Positions 7,078 through 14,435 of a DNA stretch of 29,536 nucleotides are shown here, piece by piece. Under the pieces are notes generated by a model. That model searched no databases and was not told the origin of the DNA. It worked only from the letters and a program-made list of their open reading frames with translations. Source of the DNA: CAZJLP01 sp964546955 (GTDB taxonomy: Bacteria > Verrucomicrobiota > Verrucomicrobiia > Opitutales > Opitutaceae); NCBI GenBank assembly GCA_964546955.1, contig CAZJLP010000062.1, positions 1 to 29,536 of the forward strand, written 5' to 3'. The position numbers were made by a program, and so were the translations under genes. Positions within the stretch are counted from its first letter, which is position 1. Each line of letters begins with the position of its first letter.

Positions 7078-9057
7078 TTAGAATGAATACTTCAAGGTCG
7101 TGGAGACGAAGTCGCGGTCAGCGATCAAGTTGTAAGGCTTGGCTCCGAAGAAGTTCACGTAGCGAACCTCGAAGGACCAGGCGTTTTGGAACGTGAATTC
7201 GGCCACGAGGTTGATCGATTTCCGGCCAGCGACGAAATTACCCAACGGCAGCGGGGTATTGCCCGAAACATCGTGCACAAAGGCCAGGCCGGGCAGCACG
7301 TTTACGCCCGCGAAGACGTTGTTATATTCGAGTCGACCGAGAATCTGATATCCCCAGGAGAACCGGTCGGCGAACGCGCTGTGCGGCGTGCCGGGAAGAG
7401 TTGGACTACCGGTATTCACCATGGCGGCGGCATTGCCGCTCGTGAAAGTGCCGGGTCCGTCGAAACGCAGGACATTTTTGTCTGGCAGATCCGGCACGTA
7501 GACCATGCCGAGTTCGGCCAGCAGGGTGAACTGATTCGAGCCAAAGGTCGGCCCGAACACCTTCGTGAAGGTGCTTTGCGTCGTGTACACATCCTTGCGG
7601 CGATAGCCGGAAATTTCGGTGTTCAACGGGAACTGAGCACCATTGATCTGATTGTTGCCGTTGGCGAAGGTGGGGCTCAAAGCCGACAGCGTGGCGAACA
7701 GCAGCTCCACGTCGTCGATCTGCAGCGGCACACCGTGCTTATAGGCGATTTCTCCCTGCCAGGCGATGCCCGTGCCGCCGAGAGTCGTATTGAAGCTGGC
7801 GGCGAGCATCTTGATATTCTCGGGGTACTCGATGAAATAGCGCCCCGTCGCGGCCGCCGTGAGGAGTCCTACTTGGCGAGCGCCGTTGGCGATACTGACG
7901 GCGGAGGGATAGAAGGCGGCGAACGGCACGAGGCCGGCGGGGAGCGAATCCGCGGGCACTCCGGTGAGCGCCGCGCCGATAAGCTGCGGCAATACGGTCG
8001 CGACCGTCGCGGGAGGAACCCCGTTCGCGATCATGGCGGGTGCAAGATTGGCATTGGCCAGATTGCCCGCTGTGGTTTGCACGAGCGTCGCGCTCACGGG
8101 ATCCGTCGGAGTGCGCGCGCTAATGACTGGCAGACGGCTATGATAACTCGCGTAGTAGAGGCCGAACTCGGTATCGTTTAGCTTCGGGACCGTGAGTTTT
8201 AGGTTTGCCCCGTACTGGTTGAAGTTCCCGCCTTCCCGATCCCGGTCGCGGCCGACAGCACCGAGGGGCTGCTGATCGGAAAGGGCGCCGAAGCCGAGAT
8301 AAACGCGGTCGCCCCCGCGGGCCGCGAAGTCGTTTGTGCCGAAATACGTTCCGGCGGGATCGATCTCCGTACGGCGGAATTCAAGCAGCCAGAATGCTTC
8401 GGCGGAGAGACGATCGCTGAAAGAGTAGGAGGCTTTCAGCATGTTCACGGGCAGCAGCGCCTCGCGCAACTCGGAGCCCGGGACGCGCAGCCGCGATACG
8501 TCTACCGGGTTCACCACGTTCACGCCATTGGGGATGAACGTGCTTTCGCCTAGGTTCAGCACTTGGCGTCCGAAACGCAGCTCCAGCGGCCGGCTCGCGA
8601 CGTTGAACGTGCCGCGGACATACATATCGAGAAACTGCGCGTCGGAACCGACGCGATCCTTCGCCCACTCGCTCAACGGAGTACGGGCGCGGTCGCCGTC
8701 CTCGTTTTCCACGTCGTAAAAATACGTGCCGCGCACAAACGCGCCGAAATCCTTCCACCGCAAGTCGAGGTCGTGGGTTCCCTTGAACACCTTCGACGCC
8801 CAGCCGGAACGATAGTTGAGGTTGCCGTCATCGGTATTGACGGAGTTCTGCCGCCCGCCATTCGCAGTGCCGTAAAGATCGCGGTCTGGATTGTTGAGAC
8901 GGTAGAGACCGCCGACGGAGAGGGTGGAGTCGAAGGTCGCCTTGACGTCGGCGAACTCAAAAACCAAGGCACGGGCGGCGGTCGTCAGACCAGTCAGGAT
9001 GAACGACGCAACAAGCACACGTCCGACACGGACGGGCAGGGACACGAGGTTTTGCAT
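7078..9057 (-). CDS. DUF1302 outer-membrane beta-barrel protein
   Basis: A 659-residue protein of the DUF1302 family (PF06980). A signal peptide covers about residues 1-31 (RVLVASFILTGLTTAARA). The mature protein begins with strand-rich sequence of the FDSTLSVGGLYRL type and shows alternating hydrophobic strands throughout. It has the typical family segment of RFGRQVLNLGEST and PVDVSRLRVPG, and ends in TLKYSF, a C-terminal aromatic residue of the kind recognised by the BAM machinery. It is the first gene of the presumed operon and would form its outer-membrane pore or receptor. A perfect hairpin lies 14 bp upstream of the start. An Ala/Pro-rich stretch near residues 330-390 (PTDPVSATL to PFAAFYPS) looks like a long external loop or plug. 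Confidence 0.92.
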   Translation of the reverse strand: MQNLVSLPVRVGRVLVASFILTGLTTAARALVFEFADVKATFDSTLSVGGLYRLNNPDRDLYGTANGGRQNSVNTDDGNLNYRSGWASKVFKGTHDLDLRWKDFGAFVRGTYFYDVENEDGDRARTPLSEWAKDRVGSDAQFLDMYVRGTFNVASRPLELRFGRQVLNLGESTFIPNGVNVVNPVDVSRLRVPGSELREALLPVNMLKASYSFSDRLSAEAFWLLEFRRTEIDPAGTYFGTNDFAARGGDRVYLGFGALSDQQPLGAVGRDRDREGGNFNQYGANLKLTVPKLNDTEFGLYYASYHSRLPVISARTPTDPVSATLVQTTAGNLANANLAPAMIANGVPPATVATVLPQLIGAALTGVPADSLPAGLVPFAAFYPSAVSIANGARQVGLLTAAATGRYFIEYPENIKMLAASFNTTLGGTGIAWQGEIAYKHGVPLQIDDVELLFATLSALSPTFANGNNQINGAQFPLNTEISGYRRKDVYTTQSTFTKVFGPTFGSNQFTLLAELGMVYVPDLPDKNVLRFDGPGTFTSGNAAAMVNTGSPTLPGTPHSAFADRFSWGYQILGRLEYNNVFAGVNVLPGLAFVHDVSGNTPLPLGNFVAGRKSINLVAEFTFQNAWSFEVRYVNFFGAKPYNLIADRDFVSTTLKYSF

Positions 9058-9070
9058 AATGGGTGTTGGC

Positions 9071-9092
9071 CAAACCTCCGGTCAGAGGTTTG
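9071..9092. promoter_or_regulatory. Perfect 8-bp hairpin in the DUF1302 leader
   Basis: CAAACCTC (9071-9078) and GAGGTTTG (9085-9092) are exact complements around a 6-nt loop CGGTCA. It sits 14 bp upstream of the DUF1302 start codon. It could be an mRNA leader hairpin that covers the ribosome-binding region, or an operator for a dimeric regulator. No regulator gene is adjacent. Confidence 0.45.
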
Positions 9093-9325
9093 AGAACTGC
9101 GGGGTTCGGTTGAGCTGAAGAGAAGGAACCTCCCCGCGGAAACTCAAGGTTGAAAAGGAGGGGAGACGCGGAGGCATTCGGTGGACAGGCGGCCGGGGAA
9201 CTGAATACGAAACGATGAAGCGGTGTTTCGCGGAACCGCCACCTGTTTTCCGAGCGCTCAAGGGTTCGTTTGGCGCGGCTGGATTCGGAGCTAGGCTCCG
9301 AAAGGGTGGGGTCCGCGCACTCGTA

Positions 9326-9350
9326 CCAACCTGCCGAGACGGCAGATTCC
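9326..9350. repeat. 25-bp dispersed repeat, family B, copy 1
   Basis: The sequence around CTGCCGAGACGGCA matches the reverse complement of 20441-20465 at 23 of 25 bases. The core TGCCGAGACGGCA is itself nearly palindromic. It lies in front of the preferred uvrA start. Confidence 0.65.
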
Positions 9351-9458
9351 ATTATCGGAGTGTCGGCCGCGGATTACGGCCTTAGAGGCCAACTGCAGCG
9401 AAATCCCCTCTCTCGCTTTGACGCCCGGCCGAATATCGCGAACTTGCGTGTTTCCACC

Positions 9459-12347
9459 ATGCAGGCCGCGACCCACATCCACGTGAAAGGCGCACGTGAG
9501 CACAATCTCAAGAACCTAGAGTTGCGAATTCCTCGTGGGAAATTGGTCGTGCTCACCGGGCCCAGCGGCTCGGGCAAATCCTCCCTCGCCTTCGATACGA
9601 TCTATGCGGAGGGTTATCGCAAATACATGGAGTCATTGAGCACCCAGGCGCGGCAGGTCCTGGAGCAGCTCAAACGCCCCGATGTCGATTTTATCCACGG
9701 TTTGTCTCCGGTGTTGGCGATCGAACAACGCACCGGCGGCGGGTCACCGCGCAGCACCATCGCGACCGTCACGGAAATCGCGGACTATGCACGGTTGCTG
9801 TGGGCGCTCCAGGGAGAACAGCGTTGCCCAAAGGACGGAGGACGGGTGGTCCAACGGTCCTTGGATGACAACGTCGCCCGGATCTTTTCCGAGGCGCCGG
9901 GCGAGCGAGTAATTTTGCTGGCGCCCGCGATGCGGGCCAAACCCAGCATTCTCCGCGAAGAACTGCCACGGCTTAGGCAGCGCGGTTTTCAGCGTGTGCG
10001 TCTGGATGGTGAGATCAAGAATCTGGACGATCCGAACCTGCTGCCAACGGGAACAAAAGAGATCGCCGTCGATTTGGTGGTGGATCGGCTTTCCGCCTCC
10101 GCCGACCAGCGCAGCCGTTTGGCGGATTCCCTCGAACTTGCCTTTCGTGAAGGCCGCGATCGCGCGGTCGTCCTCGCACAAAAAAACCCGGATGGTCCCT
10201 GGCGGGAAATCACCCTGAGCCAATCGCTGGCCTGCGAAGTCTGCGGCGATGTATTCGAAAAACTGACACCGCGGCATTTCTCGTTCAACCACTCGGAGGG
10301 CGCGTGCCCCACGTGCGGCGGCCTGGGGCGAAAGATGCGATTTGTGCCCGAATTAGTCGTGGCCGATCCGGCAAAGTCCGTGCGTGAAGGCGCCCTCAAA
10401 CCATGGCGCATTGGCGGAAAAAATCTCATCATCAAGCACAACGCGATCCTGAAGCAGCTGGCGGAGCAGCTGCCGTTCGACGCGGAAAAACCGTGGAAAG
10501 ATCTGCCCCAAACCGTGCGCGATACCTTGCTGTACGGCGGGGGCGATCGTTTGTTCGCATTCAAACTACGGCGGATGCGCGAAGCGAAAGCCATGCCCTT
10601 CGCCGGGGTGATTCCGATGCTCGACGAGAGCTGGCGCGACACGGACAGCGAGGGTTTCCGCGCGCGGCTGACGACCTACATGGTCGCGGGAGAGTGTCCG
10701 GAGTGCCGCGGCTCCCGGCTCAACGCTCGCAGCAGCGCGGTGCGAGTCGGAGGTCGCGCGATTCCCGAGTTCTTCAGTCTCGACGTGCGCGAGGCCCATG
10801 CCTTCGCGCGCGAACTGATGCAGCGCTTGAAAGGAAATGAGGCGGTCAAAGAAGTGGTCGAAGGGATCGAGCAACGCGTCTTCTTCCTGCTCGAAACCGG
10901 CCTGAATTACCTTTCGCTCGACCGAGACTACAGCACGCTTTCCGGCGGCGAGGCGCAACGGGTCAGGCTGGCGACCCAGCTTGGCATGGGTTTGATGGGC
11001 GTCATTTATGTGCTCGACGAACCCAGCATCGGCTTGCACCCGCACGACAATCAAAAGCTGCTCGAAACCTTGCGGGAGTTGCGCGATCGCGGGAACACGG
11101 TGCTCGTGGTTGAGCATGATGAAGACACCCTGCGGATCGCGGATGAATTGATTGAGCTGGGACCGGAAGCCGGGGTGGAAGGAGGGCGAATCCTTTTCCA
11201 AGGCACGCCCGAGGACTGCGCGAAGCAGCCGGCCAGTCAGTCGCGCACGGGCCCGTATTTGTCGCGGAAACGTTCGGTGGAAAAAGACGCCGCGACCAAG
11301 ACGCCGGACGACACGTGGTTGACGGTGCGCCAGGCGCGGGAGCACAACCTGCGCGACATCGACGCGCGGTTTCCGGTGGGTTTGCTGACCTGCGTCACGG
11401 GGGTTTCCGGCTCCGGCAAGAGCACGCTTGTCAACGATATCCTGGCGGCCGCCGCCGCTCGGCGTTTGAATGGAGCGAAAACGATCCCGGGAAAACACCG
11501 CCACATCGAGAACCTCGATTTCTTTCAGAAACTGGTGCAAGTGGATCAAGAGCCGATCGGACGCAGTCCGCGTTCGAATCCCGCCACCTACACGAAGCTG
11601 CTGGACTTGTTGCGCGATCTCTTCGCGCAGGTTCCCCTAGCCAAGGTGCGGGGCTACAAGGCCAACCGGTTTTCGTTCAACGTCCGCGGCGGGCGCTGCG
11701 AGCGTTGCCAGGGCGATGGCGTGATCAAACTCGACATGCAGTTCATGGCCGACGCCTATGCACCTTGCCCAAGCTGCGGGGGCCGCCGTTTCAATCGCGA
11801 AACGCTCGAGGTGCTATTCCATGGGCGGAGCATTGCGGACGTGTTGGACATGACCGTGCGAGAAGCGATGAAGCTTTTCCGCAATATCCCCCGCATCATG
11901 GACAAACTGGAAACGCTGAACGCGGTCGGGCTGGGCTATCTGACGCTGGGCCAGTCCGCCACGACCCTCTCAGGCGGCGAGGCGCAGCGGATCAAGCTGT
12001 CATTGGAACTGAGCAAACGACAGCAGGGCGAGACGCTCTACATCTTGGACGAACCCACCACCGGCCTCCATTGGACGGACATCCAGAACTTGATGGACCT
12101 GCTCTTTAAACTCCGCGATGCCGGCAATACCATCATCGTGATCGAGCACAACCTGGACGTCATCAACCTGGCCGACTGGATCATCGATCTCGGGCCTGGC
12201 GGCGGCAGCGCCGGCGGCGAAATTGTCTACGCGGGTTCCCGAAAGGCGATCGAAGCCGCGGAAAAATCGCTCACCGGGCGCGCGTTAAAGCGGTGGCGGG
12301 AGGCAGGGGAGAGTTCGGCGTCCGCGCGTATTCGAGAGAAAGAGTAG
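9459..12347 (+). CDS. uvrA: UvrA excinuclease ATPase subunit (divergent, full length)
   Basis: The DNA-damage recognition ATPase of nucleotide excision repair, 962 residues from ATG 9459 (E. coli UvrA is about 940). Walker A1 is GPSGSGKS at 34-41. The UvrB-binding region spans about 120-250, and a zinc module uses Cys259/Cys262/Cys283/Cys286. The first ABC signature is LSGGEAQRVRLA, with Walker B VLDEPSIGLH. The second half has Walker A2 GVSGSGKST, the zinc module CERCQGDG...CPSCGG, signature LSGGEAQRIKL and Walker B ILDEPTTGLH. Unlike shortened UvrA2 paralogues, it keeps the UvrB-binding domain. Two usually conserved spots differ: GGGSPRSTIAT where most have (S/T)xNPRSTVGT, and AKPSIL where most have a KGE(H/Y) motif. 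The frame opens 63 codons earlier, but family similarity begins at MQAATHIHVKGAREHNL. It stands alone on this strand. Confidence 0.93.
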   Translation: MQAATHIHVKGAREHNLKNLELRIPRGKLVVLTGPSGSGKSSLAFDTIYAEGYRKYMESLSTQARQVLEQLKRPDVDFIHGLSPVLAIEQRTGGGSPRSTIATVTEIADYARLLWALQGEQRCPKDGGRVVQRSLDDNVARIFSEAPGERVILLAPAMRAKPSILREELPRLRQRGFQRVRLDGEIKNLDDPNLLPTGTKEIAVDLVVDRLSASADQRSRLADSLELAFREGRDRAVVLAQKNPDGPWREITLSQSLACEVCGDVFEKLTPRHFSFNHSEGACPTCGGLGRKMRFVPELVVADPAKSVREGALKPWRIGGKNLIIKHNAILKQLAEQLPFDAEKPWKDLPQTVRDTLLYGGGDRLFAFKLRRMREAKAMPFAGVIPMLDESWRDTDSEGFRARLTTYMVAGECPECRGSRLNARSSAVRVGGRAIPEFFSLDVREAHAFARELMQRLKGNEAVKEVVEGIEQRVFFLLETGLNYLSLDRDYSTLSGGEAQRVRLATQLGMGLMGVIYVLDEPSIGLHPHDNQKLLETLRELRDRGNTVLVVEHDEDTLRIADELIELGPEAGVEGGRILFQGTPEDCAKQPASQSRTGPYLSRKRSVEKDAATKTPDDTWLTVRQAREHNLRDIDARFPVGLLTCVTGVSGSGKSTLVNDILAAAAARRLNGAKTIPGKHRHIENLDFFQKLVQVDQEPIGRSPRSNPATYTKLLDLLRDLFAQVPLAKVRGYKANRFSFNVRGGRCERCQGDGVIKLDMQFMADAYAPCPSCGGRRFNRETLEVLFHGRSIADVLDMTVREAMKLFRNIPRIMDKLETLNAVGLGYLTLGQSATTLSGGEAQRIKLSLELSKRQQGETLYILDEPTTGLHWTDIQNLMDLLFKLRDAGNTIIVIEHNLDVINLADWIIDLGPGGGSAGGEIVYAGSRKAIEAAEKSLTGRALKRWREAGESSASARIREKE

Positions 12348-12391
12348 GGCCTTAGCTTCGATTCGCTCTGGGCGAGAAAGAGAGGAGAGCG

Positions 12392-12530
12392 GTAGGGCGA
12401 GGCCGGACTCGCCGTCGACGGAGGAAACACGGCGTGGGAACATACGTTCTGAGGCCGTCCAGCGCGGCGTAGATGCATTGCATGCTGCGTTGCACCAAAC
12501 GACGGCGAGTCCGGAGGCCTCGCCCTACGT
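12392..12530. repeat. Palindromic intergenic repeat, family A, copy 2
   Basis: Left arm 12393-12418 and right arm 12501-12529 are reverse complements apart from a 3-nt gap (ends GTAGGGCGAGGC and GCCTCGCCCTAC). The right arm matches 165-193 at 28 of 29 bases. The element fills the gap between the convergent uvrA and isomerase genes, so it may also serve as a bidirectional stop, though no U-tract is present. Confidence 0.82.
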
Positions 12531-12542
12531 GGTTTCGCTCCG

Positions 12543-13376
12543 TCACATCCGAGACACCTCGACCAGAGGCTGCTTTGGCGTTGTTGCGCCGGCCGCGGCG
12601 GGCGCCTCGTCCCACCATCGCCGCAACTGGTCGCGGCTATACAGGAGAAAGTGCGGATCGGCCGAGAAAACCTCCAAGGTGACGGTCGCGTCGTAGCCGG
12701 ATGCCTTCAACGCTCGGACAAGGTGTCTGGTATCGAGGGAGCCACTACCCAGTGGCAAGTGCAGATCGGCCCAGCCGCCTTTGTTGTCGTGCAAGTGCAC
12801 GTGGCGGAGGCGGGAACCGTACGCCTCAAGCAGGTGTTCCGTCGTGTTCCGTTCCACCTGCAGGTTTGCGTGGCCGATATCGAGATGGAGCCCCACTTCC
12901 GGAAGTCGATCGAGCAGCAGCGCGAGCTGTTCCACCGAATTGAACTTGCCGGGAAGGTTTTCCACCATCAAGCCGATGTCGCAGGCGCGGGCGGTGGGAA
13001 GAAGCTCATTGAGCGACTCGATATTGCGGTCGATGACAAAGGACCAGTCGTGGAATGGCGCGTGGCCGTCGGGGTGAAGATTCACCCAGCGCGTTCCGAC
13101 TTCGGCGAACATTTCAATGCAGTGCCGAAGCTCCTGCACCGCGGCGCGTCTCAAGCTGGCAAAGGGGGAGGCGAGGGGGAGATAGTACGCGGTATGTCCC
13201 ACCACGTGGAGCCCGGTCTCGGCGAGGGCGCGCTTGAGCTCAGGCATATTAACCTTCCAGGTCGCTGCTCCGGGGGGTTCGAGCGTGAGGTCGATAAAGT
13301 CGAAACCTTGCGCGGCAAAGTGGCGGACCTCGGTGACGGGGTCTCGCGCGGGATGATTCATGGCGCCGATGAGCAT
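12543..13376 (-). CDS. Sugar phosphate isomerase/epimerase-like TIM-barrel protein
   Basis: A 277-residue member of the xylose isomerase-like TIM-barrel / AP endonuclease family 2 superfamily (PF01261). Probable metal ligands are visible in order: Glu139 (LMVENLPG), Asp166 and His169 (HLDIGHAN), His194/His196-Asp197 (HVHLHDN) and Glu235 (VTLEVF). It is cytoplasmic, with no signal peptide. Members isomerise or epimerise sugars and related polyols, or act as endonuclease IV; the exact substrate cannot be read from sequence. It starts 18 bp after the nucleotidyltransferase gene on the same strand, so the two are probably one operon. Confidence 0.88.
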   Translation of the reverse strand: MLIGAMNHPARDPVTEVRHFAAQGFDFIDLTLEPPGAATWKVNMPELKRALAETGLHVVGHTAYYLPLASPFASLRRAAVQELRHCIEMFAEVGTRWVNLHPDGHAPFHDWSFVIDRNIESLNELLPTARACDIGLMVENLPGKFNSVEQLALLLDRLPEVGLHLDIGHANLQVERNTTEHLLEAYGSRLRHVHLHDNKGGWADLHLPLGSGSLDTRHLVRALKASGYDATVTLEVFSADPHFLLYSRDQLRRWWDEAPAAAGATTPKQPLVEVSRM

Positions 13377-13394
13377 AGCGTGAATGAGTTGAGG

Positions 13395-14180
13395 TTAGGG
13401 CGACATGGTCGCGTCCACGGGCAGCAACGCGGCATACCAGGGGCGGCTGTCCAGCATCGACACGCGCTGGCGTTCCAGGTCGACCGAGTGATTTCGGACG
13501 CCGCTTGGCAAGGCGAACTTGGTCCGCACCCACGAAGGCAGATTTTTCGCTTCTTCGGGGGCGATCCAATTGAACACGATCAATGCGCCGTGCACCAGGT
13601 CGGCATCGTCTCCGATCCGCGACAATAAACGGGACCAGTCCAGATGCGCTCCCTGTGCGCGGAGTAGGTTGATCACGTCCGGCCAGTCGCAGCGGTCGCG
13701 TTGGAGGACATACGTCTTGATCCAGATCAACTCCTCCGCCGGCACGGTCCGATAGGCGCGCCCATGCAGGGTGAAATGCGCGGCGTGATCGAACCAATGA
13801 TCGTCCACCTCCGTGACATGATTCGGAAGCGTCCAGATCACGTCGACCAACGCGTCAGGCCGGTGGCCGCGAAAAATCCAGCTCCGATCGTAAGGCGCTT
13901 GATCGTGGTAATCTTGGAACCCGACCGAAAGCAGGGCGGAAATGGCCGCCTCGCGGTCGCGAGGTCGGATAAAAAAGTCCACGTCCTTTGTGCCTCGCCA
14001 GCGGTCCACGTGCCGTGCCAGCGCGAAGGCACCGCCCAAGAGCGCGTCCACATTTGCTTTCACCAAGGTGTCGCAAACCACATCCAGGGCGTGGACAAGT
14101 TCCGGGCGCGCGTGCCGAGCCCATTCGGGTTCCGCAACGCTGGCGGAGGCGGGGGTAGTGTTGGCCTCGGGCGTAGTCAT
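13395..14180 (-). CDS. Nucleotidyltransferase-fold protein
   Basis: A 261-residue protein. The segment around 47-70 has the nucleotidyltransferase pattern: GG at 49-50 (LLGGAFALARH), then R-x-TKDVDFF with the two metal-binding acidic residues Asp66 and Asp68. The nearest families are the AbiEii/MNT-like and uncharacterised DUF6036-type nucleotidyltransferases. A third acidic residue probably lies in DVIWTLP (near 107-113). No adjacent small partner of a toxin-antitoxin pair is present, so a toxin role is not supported. ATG 14180 is preferred over GTG 14195 because AAAGGCGG lies directly upstream. It is co-transcribed with the TIM-barrel gene. Function unknown. Confidence 0.8.
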   Translation of the reverse strand: MTTPEANTTPASASVAEPEWARHARPELVHALDVVCDTLVKANVDALLGGAFALARHVDRWRGTKDVDFFIRPRDREAAISALLSVGFQDYHDQAPYDRSWIFRGHRPDALVDVIWTLPNHVTEVDDHWFDHAAHFTLHGRAYRTVPAEELIWIKTYVLQRDRCDWPDVINLLRAQGAHLDWSRLLSRIGDDADLVHGALIVFNWIAPEEAKNLPSWVRTKFALPSGVRNHSVDLERQRVSMLDSRPWYAALLPVDATMSP

Positions 14181-14380
14181 CCGCCTTTGTCCCACGCGTC
14201 GGCGGCCTAGTTCCGCGAGGTCAGGAGATTGGGATTTTTCCCGGATGAGGAGCGCGCGGAGATATGGTCGCCCGCAATGGAGAAAGCTCGATCCGAGCCC
14301 GCGCTGGATACAGTCCTGCGAGAAGGCTGCCGGACCCCAAACCAGTGTGCCTGGCGGTCACGTCCACTATGCCGGCTCAC

Positions 14381-14410
14381 AAAAAACCCGGCCTCGAAGC
14401 GGGCCGGGTT
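14381..14410 (-). terminator. Intrinsic terminator of the GH31 gene
   Basis: Read on the minus strand, AACCCGGCC pairs perfectly with GGCCGGGTT around an 8-nt loop, and the right arm runs into a T-tract (A14381-A14386 on the plus strand). It begins 25 bp after the GH31 stop codon. The plus-strand side has no T-run, so it works in one direction. Confidence 0.88.
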
Positions 14411-14435
14411 CGAGAGCTAAATTTAATGTCGCAAG

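Larger units (their letters stand above)
9058..9458. other. 401-bp divergent intergenic region (DUF1302 / uvrA)
   Basis: The two neighbouring genes are transcribed away from each other, so promoters for both should lie here, but I see no convincing -35/-10 pair. The region holds a hairpin at 9071-9092 and a 25-bp dispersed repeat at 9326-9350. The uvrA frame stays open leftwards to 9270, but that extension includes the repeat and lacks family similarity. Confidence 0.6.

Noticed and set aside
9270..9458. 63-codon N-terminal extension of UvrA
   Set aside because: It does not resemble the family, covers a 25-bp dispersed repeat, and the family's normal start motif follows the ATG at 9459.
13395..14195. 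Reading the nucleotidyltransferase as an AbiEii-type toxin
   Set aside because: No antitoxin-like partner is adjacent, and the downstream gene is a metabolic TIM barrel. The fold alone does not make it a toxin.
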